From an uncultured Lachnospiraceae bacterium (GTDB lineage Bacteria > Bacillota > Clostridia > Lachnospirales > Lachnospiraceae): 12,670 bases of DNA. The notes below the pieces were generated by a model. The model did not search any database and was not told the origin of the DNA. It saw only the letters and a list, made by a program, of their open reading frames with translations. The position numbers and the translations under genes were made by a program. The stretch spans positions 1 through 12,670 of the forward strand of contig CANQEB010000045.1 of NCBI GenBank assembly GCA_947594085.1, given 5' to 3'. This document shows, piece by piece, positions 1 to 7,860 of this stretch (positions within the stretch are counted from its first letter, which is position 1; each line of letters opens with the position of its first letter).

Positions 1-79
1 CGCGAAGCTGGCGTACCTGATCGGGGCGATGATGCACACCGGCGCTGCCGTCGCGTCGATCAGGTACGCCAGCTTCGCG
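1..79. repeat. 22-bp inverted repeat at the window edge
   Basis: Bases 1-22 are the exact reverse complement of 58-79, with a 35-base loop between. The 58-79 arm encodes conserved NhaC residues (RAKLAYLI); the 1-22 arm replaces the expected NhaC sequence. It is best read as a fold-back or assembly-graph artefact at a contig end rather than a biological repeat. Confidence 0.8.
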
Positions 80-627
80 CGGGAGACGTTGTGCTTGTCT
101 GTCACAGGCCGCATCACGCTGCCCACGGTCAGGCAGTTGAAATAGTCATCGATAAAGATCAATACGCCGAGCACAATCGTCGCGAGCTGTGCGCCTACGC
201 GCCCTTTGATGTGCTCACTCGCCCAGCGCCCGAAGGCCGCCGAGCCACCCGCATTGTTCATGAGGCTCACCATCGCGCCCAGGATCACCAGAAACACGAG
301 GATACCAACATTATATGGATCCGAGAGCACGCTGATGATGCCGCCCGTGAAAATATGTACCACGGATTTCTCCACATGGAAGTTGCAGTTGAGCAGCGCG
401 CCCACCAGGATACCGATAAACAGCGAGCTGTACACTTCCTTCGTGATCAACGCCAGCGCGATCGCCACGACCGGCGGCACGAGCGCCCACACGGTCGCGT
501 AGGTCGACGGATGCGCCGCCTCCTCGACCTCCTCCGCAAACGCGGTCAGTGTGCCGAACGACATCAGCAGGAACGCTGTCAGTGCCGGGATGATCGCCGG
601 ACTCAGGTGTCTTCTTTTTGCATTCAT
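1..627 (-). CDS. nhaC: NhaC-type Na+/H+ antiporter, 3' end missing
   Basis: Inner-membrane Na+/H+ antiporter of the NhaC family (Na_H_antiporter domain), exchanging cytoplasmic Na+ for external protons. The frame is open for 209 codons from ATG 627 and runs off the window. Start choice: GGAAGGAG lies 7-8 nt upstream, and the ATG four bases further in is out of frame. The N-terminus is hydrophobic (about residues 10-30); further hydrophobic segments lie near 45-62, 66-80, 106-124 and 147-160. The family-typical stretch FIDDYFNCLTVGSVMRPVTD (158-177) followed by SRAKLAYLIDATAAP (182-196) gives the assignment. The last residues (RYASFA) do not fit the family, which normally continues with a Ser/Trp-rich stretch after APIS; they come from the inverted repeat at the window edge. 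The gene lies 51 bp downstream of the secreted protein gene on the same strand, so co-transcription is likely. Family members exceed 400 residues, so more than half is missing. Confidence 0.88.
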   Translation of the reverse strand, partial: MNAKRRHLSPAIIPALTAFLLMSFGTLTAFAEEVEEAAHPSTYATVWALVPPVVAIALALITKEVYSSLFIGILVGALLNCNFHVEKSVVHIFTGGIISVLSDPYNVGILVFLVILGAMVSLMNNAGGSAAFGRWASEHIKGRVGAQLATIVLGVLIFIDDYFNCLTVGSVMRPVTDKHNVSRAKLAYLIDATAAPVCIIAPIRYASFA

Positions 628-678
628 TTGTTTTTCTCCTTCCTTGAACATTTGCGTTTTTATCTATATAAATTTTAT

Positions 679-1194
679 TTATTTCAGAACGAAGGTCCCC
701 GGAATCTCCGCCGCCGCCTCAAGCATCGCATTGTAGCGATCCGCCACATACTCGTCTGAGGGATCGTATCTGAGATCCGTCGGGTAGAGCAGATAGAAAT
801 AGTTGCCGTCCTTCTCACCCAGATAAGTCGCGGACGGAAAGTAATCCTCTCCCACATCCTCGTACTCCCGGACGATCGTGCAGACGCATCCGTCCTCCGG
901 ACCTGGCGCGTCCCACGCCGGCTGACAGCAAAACGAAATCGAATCCTGGTCAGGCAGGGTCATGAACTCTACCTCCATCCAGATGTCCGGGATATCAAAA
1001 CTGAAATAATCCGTAGAAAGTATATTGATAAACTCCATCCCATCCGCGATACTCGAGCCGAATCCCGCTCCGCCGGAGAACTGCGCCGACGGATAATCGT
1101 AAGCCTTCGGCTCCGCCAGCGCAGTCATCCCGATCATCAGGCACAGAATTACAGCTGCATAGACCGCCGAAATCAAGCGCCGAAATTTTTTCAT
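679..1194 (-). CDS. small secreted protein of unknown function
   Basis: Encodes 171 residues with a clear Sec signal peptide: positive MKKFRR, a hydrophobic core at about 8-22, and a signal peptidase I type site after ALA (residue 27). The mature part is about 144 residues, acidic and rich in aromatic residues (YFSFDIPDIWMEVEF near 63-77), with a Cys pair around CCQPAW and another CVC segment that could form disulfides. I recognise no domain. The YFSFDIPDIW stretch resembles the opening of short secreted beta-rich proteins common in clostridia, but this is only an impression. The ribosome site GGGAGG sits 9 nt before ATG 1194. A promoter lies about 95 bp upstream. The antiporter follows 51 bp later on the same strand, suggesting a two-gene transcript. 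Confidence 0.8.
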   Translation of the reverse strand: MKKFRRLISAVYAAVILCLMIGMTALAEPKAYDYPSAQFSGGAGFGSSIADGMEFINILSTDYFSFDIPDIWMEVEFMTLPDQDSISFCCQPAWDAPGPEDGCVCTIVREYEDVGEDYFPSATYLGEKDGNYFYLLYPTDLRYDPSDEYVADRYNAMLEAAAEIPGTFVLK

Positions 1195-1286
1195 CCTCCA
1201 AAACCTCCCTTTCCTTTTTCTTCCAGTTTTCTCTGGCGCCCTTTTTTGTCAGGCAATGTCCCTCTCTGTTGTCAAGTTGTATTTTG

Positions 1287-1315
1287 ATTTTAACAGATTA
1301 TGCTCAGGAATTCAA
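1287..1315 (-). promoter_or_regulatory. sigma-A promoter for secreted protein / nhaC
   Basis: On the minus strand a -35 TTGAAT (1310-1315) and a -10 TAAAAT (1287-1292) are separated by exactly 17 bp. It lies between the metY terminator and the secreted protein gene, leaving a leader of about 85 nt. Confidence 0.7.
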
Positions 1316-1345
1316 CGATTTTGCCCACGGAAAAGAAATTCCAGC

Positions 1346-1405
1346 AAAAAAACGTCCCAAAAGCAACCTGGCAGAGTCACAAACCCTCCTGATGCTCTTG
1401 GGACG
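1346..1405 (-). terminator. intrinsic terminator after metY
   Basis: Arms 1353-1365 and 1393-1405 (CGTCCCAAAAGCA against TGCTCTTGGGACG) pair over 13 bp with one G-U type mismatch and a 27-nt loop. On the minus strand the stem is followed by seven T (1346-1352). It ends the metY transcript about 155 nt past the stop codon. The loop is unusually long for an intrinsic terminator. Confidence 0.78.
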
Positions 1406-1561
1406 CCTTCCCTTGTAATTTGTCTCGGTGATTTATCCTGCAAAACCCTTTGTCTCGTTGCTTCTCAACCTGTTCTGCCGGCAACGAATGTTCCTCTTAC
1501 CCTCCGAGAAACAGGCTCACCACACCACCGCAAAACAGGTTCATCTCGGCATCGCAAAATA

Positions 1562-2845
1562 TTACCTTACCGCCGCGAACCCGTTCTCCAGATCTTCGAT
1601 GATATCGTCTATATGTTCCGTGCCGATCGAGAGACGAATCGTATTGCGCTTAATTCCCTGATCCGCAAGCTCCTCATCGTTCAGCTGGGAGTGCGTCGTG
1701 GTCGCCGGATGGATCGCCAGGCTCTTCACATCCGCCACGTTCGCCAGCAGCGAGAAGATCTTCAGATTGTCGATGAATTTCCACGCCTCCTCCTGGCCGC
1801 CCTTGATCTCAAATGTAAAGATGCTCGCCCCACCGTTCGGGAAATACTTCTCATAGAGTGCGTGCTGCGGGTGATCCGGCAGCGACGGATGGTTCACATG
1901 CTCCACCTGCGGGTGCTTTGAAAGATATTCCACGACCTTCTTCGTGTTCTCCGCGTGACGGTCAAGCCGCAGGGAAAGCGTCTCCACGCCCTGCAGAAGC
2001 AAGAACGCATTGAATGGGGAGATCGTCGCGCCCGTGTCGCGCAGAAGGATCGCGCGGATATAGGTGACAAAGGCCGCCGGGCCTGCCGCGTCCACGAATG
2101 ACACGCCGTGATAGCTCGGGTTCGGCTCAGCGATCGGCGCGTATTTGCCGCTCGCTTTCCAATCAAACTTGCCGGAATCCACGATGATGCCGCCCAGCGT
2201 CGTGCCGTGGCCGCCGATGAATTTCGTCGCAGAATGCACCACAATATCCGCCCCGTGTTCGATCGGACGAATCAGATACGGCGTGCCGAAGGTATTGTCG
2301 ATGACGAGCGGAAGTCCGTGCCTGTGCGCAATCTCCGCGACCGCGTCGATATCCGGAATATCGCTGTTCGGATTGCCGAGCGTCTCAATAAAGATCGCCT
2401 TCGTATTCTCCTGGATCGCGGACTCTACTTCCGCAAGATCGTGAACGTCCACAAAGGAAGCTGTGATCCCATACTGTGGAAGCGTGTGCGCCAGCAGATT
2501 GTAGCTGCCGCCATAGATCGTCTTCTGCGCGACGATGTGATCGCCCGCCTGCGCGAGCGCCTGAATCGTGTATGTAATCGCCGCCGCACCAGAAGCCAGC
2601 GCCAGCGCGCCCACGCCGCCCTCGAGCGCCGCTATTCTCTTCTCCAAAACATCCTGCGTAGAGTTCGTCAGGCGCCCATAGATATTGCCCGCGTCCGCCA
2701 GCCCGAAGCGCGCCGCCGCGTGCGCGGAATTGTGAAACACGTACGATGTGGTCTGATAGATCGGCACCGCCCTCGAATCCGTCGCCGGATCCGCCTGTTC
2801 CTGTCCTACATGAAGCTGTAATGTCTCGAATCTGTATTTACCCAT
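1562..2845 (-). CDS. metY: O-acetylhomoserine sulfhydrylase (MetY), PLP-dependent
   Basis: Cytoplasmic Cys/Met-metabolism PLP enzyme that condenses O-acetyl-L-homoserine with sulfide to give homocysteine for methionine synthesis. The N-terminus (KYRFETLQLHVGQEQADPAT) is characteristic of the MetY branch rather than of MetB or MetC. IYQTTSYVF, NIYGRLTNST and the cofactor segment VHSATKFIGGHGTTLGG follow; the PLP lysine is near residue 208. The C-terminal NTIRLSIGTEHIDDIIEDL is also typical. The length of 427 residues fits the family. ATG 2845 is preferred: AAAGGAG lies 9 nt before it but only 3 nt before the alternative ATG at 2851. The gene has its own consensus promoter and terminator, so it is monocistronic. 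I see no SAM riboswitch or T-box: the leader is only about 37 nt. A closely related sulfhydrylase activity, such as on O-succinylhomoserine, cannot be excluded. Confidence 0.93.
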   Translation of the reverse strand: MGKYRFETLQLHVGQEQADPATDSRAVPIYQTTSYVFHNSAHAAARFGLADAGNIYGRLTNSTQDVLEKRIAALEGGVGALALASGAAAITYTIQALAQAGDHIVAQKTIYGGSYNLLAHTLPQYGITASFVDVHDLAEVESAIQENTKAIFIETLGNPNSDIPDIDAVAEIAHRHGLPLVIDNTFGTPYLIRPIEHGADIVVHSATKFIGGHGTTLGGIIVDSGKFDWKASGKYAPIAEPNPSYHGVSFVDAAGPAAFVTYIRAILLRDTGATISPFNAFLLLQGVETLSLRLDRHAENTKKVVEYLSKHPQVEHVNHPSLPDHPQHALYEKYFPNGGASIFTFEIKGGQEEAWKFIDNLKIFSLLANVADVKSLAIHPATTTHSQLNDEELADQGIKRNTIRLSIGTEHIDDIIEDLENGFAAVR

Positions 2846-2889
2846 TGTCATACTCTCCTTTGAACTTGGTATTTGAAATTGATAGCTGC

Positions 2890-2918
2890 ATTATATTCTT
2901 TTATTCCTAGTATGTCAA
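2890..2918 (-). promoter_or_regulatory. consensus sigma-A promoter of metY
   Basis: On the minus strand a perfect -35 TTGACA (2913-2918) and a perfect -10 TATAAT (2890-2895) are separated by 17 bp. The DNA upstream (about 2920-3000) is very A/T-rich, as expected of an UP element. Start of transcription is expected near 2882. Confidence 0.85.
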
Positions 2919-3002
2919 TAGGTTTTATAAACTTTTATTTGTCACAGCTCATTTTTTTATCAAAAACTCTTTTATATACCCGAAAATTCCTCTCTATATA
3001 TG

Positions 3003-3068
3003 CACAAAACAACCGCCAATGCCTTCTTGATGTGCTCCCGTCAAGAGAACACCATCTCGCATCGGCGG
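3003..3068 (-). terminator. hairpin terminator after ilvC
   Basis: Arms 3013-3022 (CCGCCAATGC) and 3059-3068 (GCATCGGCGG) pair with one G-U type mismatch; an inner TCTTGA/TCAAGA pair lies inside the loop. On the minus strand the stem is followed by TTGTTTTG. It lies about 45 nt past the ilvC stop and separates ilvC from metY. The U tract is imperfect, so termination may be partial. Confidence 0.65.
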
Positions 3069-3111
3069 CTGCCTGTTTTCCATCATATGACGTTTCCGTC
3101 ACAAACCAATC

Positions 3112-4199
<1,088 letters not shown>

Positions 4200-4205
4200 A
4201 TGACT

Positions 4206-4233
4206 ATTATATCCGATTTCCTGCATAAGTCAA
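4206..4233 (-). promoter_or_regulatory. sigma-A promoter of ilvC
   Basis: On the minus strand -35 TTGACT (4228-4233) and a perfect -10 TATAAT (4206-4211) are separated by 16 bp. The leader to ATG 4137 is about 60 nt, too short for a T-box or leucine-type attenuator. Confidence 0.8.
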
Positions 4234-4416
4234 TATCCAATTCCCACTTTTCTTATTTTTTCGCCCCCTATACGCCGCTTCCAGCTTCTGCCTTGCTTTG
4301 GCCTCCGCGTCTGTCCCGTCTTCTGTGACCGCCTTGCCGTCTTGCCTCCTAATAAGACCCCTTATAATACTCTCCGCGATACGCTCTATGATACTTTTTG
4401 TAATGCCTTTGGCCCT
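4207..4416 (-). other. in-frame open stretch behind the gntR amber stop
   Basis: Reading on in the gntR frame past its TAG (4417-4419), the next stop is TAA at 4207-4209: 69 further sense codons. The translation is basic and low in complexity, starting RAKGITKSIIERIAESII and later QDGKAVTEDG and EAKARQKLEAAYRGRK. The end of the stretch overlaps the ilvC promoter. FCD-GntR proteins normally end near residue 230-240, so this is not an expected family extension. It may be chance, a decayed tail, or a readthrough tail. Confidence 0.35.
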
Positions 4417-5130
4417 CTATAGTTCCTTCTCCTGCGACGCCAACTGCTCTGTCCAGAAGGCGTGGCGAAGGTGTATCATCACAGCACTTTTCAGCGCCTG
4501 TGCATCCCGCTTTTTCAAGAAATCCATGATCATGATGTGATCTTTGTAGGCATCCTTCGCGATCACGTCGAGATTGAAATCCAATGCAAACGTTTTCTCG
4601 ATGGTCTCGGTCAGAGTCGGCAGGAACCCGCTGATAAACTCATTGTGCGACGCCTTCAGGATTGCCCCGTGAAAAGCGCTCTCCGACGCGATTCTCTGCT
4701 CCCCCGTCGGATCTTCCAGCACGAACCTCTGGCATTCCTCGCCCAACTCCAAGATATGCTCAATCTCCTCATCGCTAGCCCTCCCGCACGCGAGCGCGGC
4801 CGCCTCCGGCTCGAAGATCATTCGCGCCTCATACAAATCGCGCAGCGTCACCTTCAAATCTGCGAAATTCTGTATGCCGATCCTGCTGTCCGCATAGCGG
4901 TCGATCTGCTCCGCCACAAACGTCCCCTTGCCGCGGAGAACGATCAGCACTCCCTCCGCGACCAGAATGCGGATCGCTTCCCGCATCGTCGTCCTGCTGA
5001 TCCCCAGCATCTCCGACAATTCGTTCTCATTAGGAAGTTTCTCCCCCTGCCGGTACGCCTGATCTTTCAAAATCAATTCTCTCAGCCTGTCGGCTGTGCG
5101 CTGTGATAAATTTTCTCTGTCCCTCTGCAT
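4417..5130 (-). CDS. GntR-family transcriptional regulator, FCD (FadR) subfamily
   Basis: DNA-binding regulator of 237 residues. The N-terminal winged helix-turn-helix spans about 9-75, with LPNENELSEMLGISRTTMRE (32-51) as the recognition region and GKGTFV (68-72) as the wing. The C-terminal helical FCD domain spans about 93-225, a sensor that in this family usually binds a carboxylic acid through a metal ion. Candidate metal ligands are E150 (usually Asp in the DxxFH pattern, here ESAFH), H154, H198 and H220. The effector cannot be named from sequence. It lies between the AraC gene and ilvC, all on the minus strand. No good promoter was found between it and the AraC gene, so it may be read from there. 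The ribosome site before ATG 5130 is weak (AGTGAGAG). An inverted repeat over the ilvC start site is a candidate target. Confidence 0.9.
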   Translation of the reverse strand: MQRDRENLSQRTADRLRELILKDQAYRQGEKLPNENELSEMLGISRTTMREAIRILVAEGVLIVLRGKGTFVAEQIDRYADSRIGIQNFADLKVTLRDLYEARMIFEPEAAALACGRASDEEIEHILELGEECQRFVLEDPTGEQRIASESAFHGAILKASHNEFISGFLPTLTETIEKTFALDFNLDVIAKDAYKDHIMIMDFLKKRDAQALKSAVMIHLRHAFWTEQLASQEKEL

Positions 5131-5176
5131 AGTCTCTCACTTTCGTTATCCTTTTTCTTTCGCAGACAATCGATCT

Positions 5177-5274
5177 GATCTTTGCCTCCGATTCGGTCTT
5201 TGCCTTCGGTTCAGTCTTTGCCTTCGGTTCGATCTTTGCCTCTAATTCGATCGTTCGGTCTTTTCCTCCGGCTC
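5177..5274. repeat. 18-bp tandem repeat between araC-like and gntR genes
   Basis: Four contiguous 18-bp units (5177-5194, 5195-5212, 5213-5230, 5231-5248; type GGTCTTTGCCTTCGGTTC) are followed, after 8 bp, by a degenerate fifth at 5257-5274. The two central units differ at only one position. On the minus strand the repeat reads as hexapeptides of the type EPKAKT / ESEAKI, in the frame of the AraC gene but behind its stop codon and a second stop. No start codon with a ribosome site precedes it. Confidence 0.85.
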
Positions 5275-5293
5275 ACTCCTCATGATCCGTGAC

Positions 5294-6178
5294 CTACTTC
5301 AGATAATATTTCCGGTATTCACTCGGAGAGCATCCCTTGTATTGGCGAAACACTCGATTAAAGGTGGAAATACTCTTAAAACCCGCCTGGTAAGAAATCT
5401 CCGTAATGCTTTTATCCGGATCAGATAAAAGAATCTGAGCTCTCTTGATTCGCTGCAGCGCCAGATATTCCACAAAACTGTAGTTTGTGAATTGCTTGAA
5501 GATGCGCGAAAAATAGCAAGGGCTGAAGCCTGCCTGCGCGGCTGCAGATTCCAAGGAAAGCTCGTGCTCACAGTTGTCTACGATATAACTGCTGGCGGCG
5601 CTGATCTTTTCAAAGGTCCTGCCTGTGCCGACAGAACAGGGATCCGCTTCTTCCAATACCGTGTTTTTAATATAGTTTCCGAAATCCATAAACATTTCAT
5701 ACAGACAAATCACCGTCTCCACACCGGAGAACGTATCGCCTTTTCCCTGGGCGGAAATAATCCGTCTGACATGAGTCATGATCCGTCGGGCCAGCTCCGG
5801 TTCTTCCAGGTATGAGATTTGGTGAAAGGTTCGGAAAAAATGAAAAAACGGCGTAAAGTCAGGCAGATCATCGAACAAAGCTACAGAAAATTGAAGGCCT
5901 GTTAGTTTGCCATCCGCGTTCTCCACGATCTCATGCATCTCGCCGGGCCAGATGAATAGAATGTCGCCGGGTTTCATTTTGCATACGGCCTGATTGACCC
6001 GCAGCACCGGTGGAACGACTGCATCCGCATCCAGGACTACATCTGTATCCGCAAGCCAGACGACAATTTCCACATGATTGTGCCAGTGGAGCGAAAAAGT
6101 CCTCGGAAAAATATCCTCACTGATGATGTTCACCGCCCCGCTGTAATATATATTTTCATGGGAGGTTTTCCTTTTCAT
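5294..6178 (-). CDS. AraC-family regulator with cupin sensor, next to xylanase gene
   Basis: Transcription factor of 294 residues. The N-terminal cupin-type domain (about 15-105) shows HWHNHVEIV (31-39), PGDILFIWPGEMHEI (70-84) and LTGLQFS. The middle (105-185) is a helical linker. The C-terminal AraC DNA-binding domain (about 190-294) has two helix-turn-helix units: LSLESAAAQAGFSPCYFSRI (207-226) and SITEISYQAGFKSISTFNRV (257-276), ending CSPSEYRKYY. ATG 6178 is the first start in frame, with GGGGG 12 nt upstream, a rather long spacing. The gene is divergent from the GH10 xylanase, a common arrangement for AraC activators sensing oligosaccharides. Two direct half-sites 21 bp apart lie before the xylanase promoter, which has a poor -35, as expected of an activated promoter. 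The sugar sensed is not visible from sequence. Confidence 0.92.
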   Translation of the reverse strand: MKRKTSHENIYYSGAVNIISEDIFPRTFSLHWHNHVEIVVWLADTDVVLDADAVVPPVLRVNQAVCKMKPGDILFIWPGEMHEIVENADGKLTGLQFSVALFDDLPDFTPFFHFFRTFHQISYLEEPELARRIMTHVRRIISAQGKGDTFSGVETVICLYEMFMDFGNYIKNTVLEEADPCSVGTGRTFEKISAASSYIVDNCEHELSLESAAAQAGFSPCYFSRIFKQFTNYSFVEYLALQRIKRAQILLSDPDKSITEISYQAGFKSISTFNRVFRQYKGCSPSEYRKYYLK

Positions 6179-6262
6179 TTTTTGTCATTTCCCCCTTAGG
6201 AAGCTTCCAGGACAAATGCGCGGCGCCATTCCCGTTTTCTTCGTGTTCATTCCGTTCTCATC

Positions 6263-6277
6263 TGTATATTTTATACA
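6263..6277. promoter_or_regulatory. inverted repeat in the divergent spacer
   Basis: TGTATA-TTT-TATACA is a perfect 6-bp inverted repeat with a 3-bp spacer, about 85 bp upstream of the AraC start codon. It could be an operator or -10 elements of the AraC promoter (minus strand TATAAA or TATACA), but no convincing -35 lies at the right distance. Confidence 0.35.
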
Positions 6278-6317
6278 CAGAGCTTACCGAACCCCGCGGG
6301 AAAAATCAAGTATAAAA

Positions 6318-6350
6318 TGACAAAAAGTAAGAAGAAACCGACAAAGCATA
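6318..6350 (+). promoter_or_regulatory. candidate AraC direct-repeat operator for xylanase
   Basis: TGACAAAAAGTA (6318-6329) and CGACAAAGCATA (6339-6350) share GACAAA with the same start-to-start distance of 21 bp that separates AraC-family half-sites in well-studied promoters. The downstream half-site ends directly next to the -35 region of the xylanase promoter, the class II activator position. Confidence 0.5.
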
Positions 6351-6352
6351 AT

Positions 6353-6381
6353 TAGTTTCTATGTCAAAGAATGATTATAAT
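6353..6381 (+). promoter_or_regulatory. xylanase promoter with weak -35
   Basis: A perfect -10 TATAAT (6376-6381) has only TAGTTT (6353-6358) at 17-bp spacing, a poor -35. This suggests that transcription needs an activator. The leader to ATG 6436 is about 48 nt. Confidence 0.6.
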
Positions 6382-6435
6382 TTCATAAGAAATTCCTGAT
6401 AGAAACCTACCATCGAAAAGAGAGGGGAAAATTGC

Positions 6436-7839
6436 ATGAAGAATTATGAAGACCTGTCCCATCGAAAAGCGAAATGCCTGCTGCACGTTGTCGATCAGCA
6501 AGGCAACCCCATAGCCGACACCAGACTCCGGCTGCGGCAGACAAAACACGAGTTTTTGTTCGGCTGCGGTGCGTTCGATTTCATGGCGTACATGAACGCG
6601 GTAAATACAACCGACACAATACATACGGCGGGCTCAACAAATTCTACGAATTCGGCTGCGGCCGACACGACAAGCCCGGCAAATCTCGCGGGCACAACAG
6701 ATTCCGCACAGCAGGCGAACGCCGCCCTGAAAGACCGAATCGACAAATGGCTCGCGCTGTACAACTACGGCACAATTCCTTTCTACTGGGGCAGGTTTGA
6801 ACCGGTGGAAGGCAATCCCCAGACGAAAAGCAGGCTCCGCGTCGCAAAATTTCTTCAGGAGCACGGCGTGACCGTGAAGGGGCATCCGCTGTGCTGGCAT
6901 ACCGTCTGCGCGGACTGGCTGATGAAATATGACAACCAGACCATCTTGGAAAAGCAGCTGCGGCGGATTGAACGCGAAGTGAAGGGTTTCCGGGGCATCG
7001 TCGATATGTGGGACGTGATCAACGAAGTGGTCATCATGCCCATCTTCGACAAATATGACAACGCCATCACCAGAGTCTGCAAGGACATCGGCCGGGTCGG
7101 TATCATAAAGGAAACCTTCGCCGCGGCCAGAGCGGCGAACCCTGACGCGCAGCTTCTGATCAATGATTTCAACACATCCATTGCCTATGAAATCCTGATC
7201 GACGGCTGTCTACAGGCGGGCGTTCCCATCGATACCATCGGGATTCAATCCCATCAGCATCAGGGCTACTGGGGCGCGGAGAAGCTGGAAGAGGTGCTGG
7301 AGCGCTACGAACATTTCGGGCTTCCGATCCACTTTACCGAAAATACACTCGTGTCCGGCAGCCTGATTCCGCCGGAGATCGAGGACCTGAACGATTTTCA
7401 GGTAACGGAATGGCCTACCACACCGGAGGGCGAGGAGCGCCAGATGAAGCAGACAGAGGAAATGTACCGGATTCTGTTCGCACATCCCCAGGTGAAAGCG
7501 ATCACCGGCTGGGATTTCGCGGACGGAGCATGGCTGAACGCGCCCAGCGGCGTGATCCACAAGGACAATTCCATCAAGCCCGTCTACGAGATGCTGATGC
7601 GCCTAATCAAGGGAGAATGGTGGACGGACTGCGAGATTTGTACCGACGCGAACGGTTTCGTGGAAGCGGAAGGCTTCAAGGGCGATTACCTTCTGGAGCT
7701 GCCGGGGCAAGGTGAGATATCCCACAAAATCGAAACCCAGAGGCAGGACGAAATATCCGGTCAAAATGAAACGCCTAGCAGAAGCGCGGCGTTTAAGCTG
7801 ACTGCAGGATTGCCGGAAGCGCAGGTCACACTCGGATAG
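6436..7839 (+). CDS. intracellular GH10 endo-1,4-beta-xylanase
   Basis: Retaining glycoside hydrolase of family 10 that cleaves beta-1,4-xylosidic bonds. The barrel shows YGTIPFYWGRFEP (111-123), VKGHPLCWHT (147-156), MWDVINEV (191-198) with general acid/base E197, IGIQSHQHQGYW (269-279), IHFTENTLVSG (298-308) with nucleophile E302, and ITGWDFADGAW (356-366). No signal peptide is present, so the enzyme should act in the cytoplasm on imported xylo-oligosaccharides. ATG 6436 is preceded by AGGGG 8 nt away. Two features are odd: a Thr/Ser/Ala/Asn-rich insertion at about 55-96, between FLFGCGAFDFMAYM and the barrel, and a 12-residue tandem near-duplication at about 424-447. Neither touches the catalytic motifs. 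The gene is divergent from, and probably controlled by, the AraC regulator. No xylosidase or transporter lies in the window. Confidence 0.93.
   Translation: MKNYEDLSHRKAKCLLHVVDQQGNPIADTRLRLRQTKHEFLFGCGAFDFMAYMNAVNTTDTIHTAGSTNSTNSAAADTTSPANLAGTTDSAQQANAALKDRIDKWLALYNYGTIPFYWGRFEPVEGNPQTKSRLRVAKFLQEHGVTVKGHPLCWHTVCADWLMKYDNQTILEKQLRRIEREVKGFRGIVDMWDVINEVVIMPIFDKYDNAITRVCKDIGRVGIIKETFAAARAANPDAQLLINDFNTSIAYEILIDGCLQAGVPIDTIGIQSHQHQGYWGAEKLEEVLERYEHFGLPIHFTENTLVSGSLIPPEIEDLNDFQVTEWPTTPEGEERQMKQTEEMYRILFAHPQVKAITGWDFADGAWLNAPSGVIHKDNSIKPVYEMLMRLIKGEWWTDCEICTDANGFVEAEGFKGDYLLELPGQGEISHKIETQRQDEISGQNETPSRSAAFKLTAGLPEAQVTLG
6598..6723 (+). other. low-complexity insertion in the GH10 protein
   Basis: Codons 55-96 encode a flexible stretch dominated by Thr, Ser, Ala and Asn (for example NTTDTIHTAGSTNSTNSAAA). 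Family relatives, as I know them, pass from the N-terminal FLFGCG strand to the helix before YWGRFEP with a much shorter link. The stretch has a degenerate repetitive look (TTD, AGS, TNS, AGTTDS) suggesting growth by slippage. Confidence 0.6.
7705..7776 (+). repeat. 36-bp tandem near-duplication in the GH10 C-terminal part
   Basis: Two adjacent 12-codon units read GQGEISHKIETQ and RQDEISGQNETP. The shared EIS and ET positions and the same length indicate an old in-frame duplication, placed in a loop between ICTDANGFVEAEGFKGDYLL and the last strand AAFKLTAG. Confidence 0.55.
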
Positions 7840-7854
7840 AGTGCACTCCTGCGC
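7819..7854. other. hairpin over the xylanase stop codon
   Basis: GCGCAGG (7819-7825) and CCTGCGC (7848-7854) pair perfectly; inside, CACTC/GAGTG adds five pairs around a GGATA loop. The stop codon TAG (7837-7839) sits in the loop and inner stem. No T-run follows on either strand, so it is not a standard intrinsic terminator; it may stabilise the 3' end of the transcript. Confidence 0.45.
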
Positions 7855-7860
7855 CTCCGC

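Noticed and set aside
2108..2821. Long open frame on the plus strand opposite metY
   Set aside because: Arg-rich translation without domain, no ribosome site; it is the GC-rich antisense of metY.
2846..3111. SAM riboswitch or T-box before metY
   Set aside because: The consensus promoter sits about 37 nt before the start, leaving no room; the upstream hairpin belongs to the end of ilvC.
6410..6469. 11-bp direct repeat CCATCGAAAAG flanking the xylanase start
   Set aside because: Many 11-bp matches are expected by chance in a window of this size; no other signal supports it.
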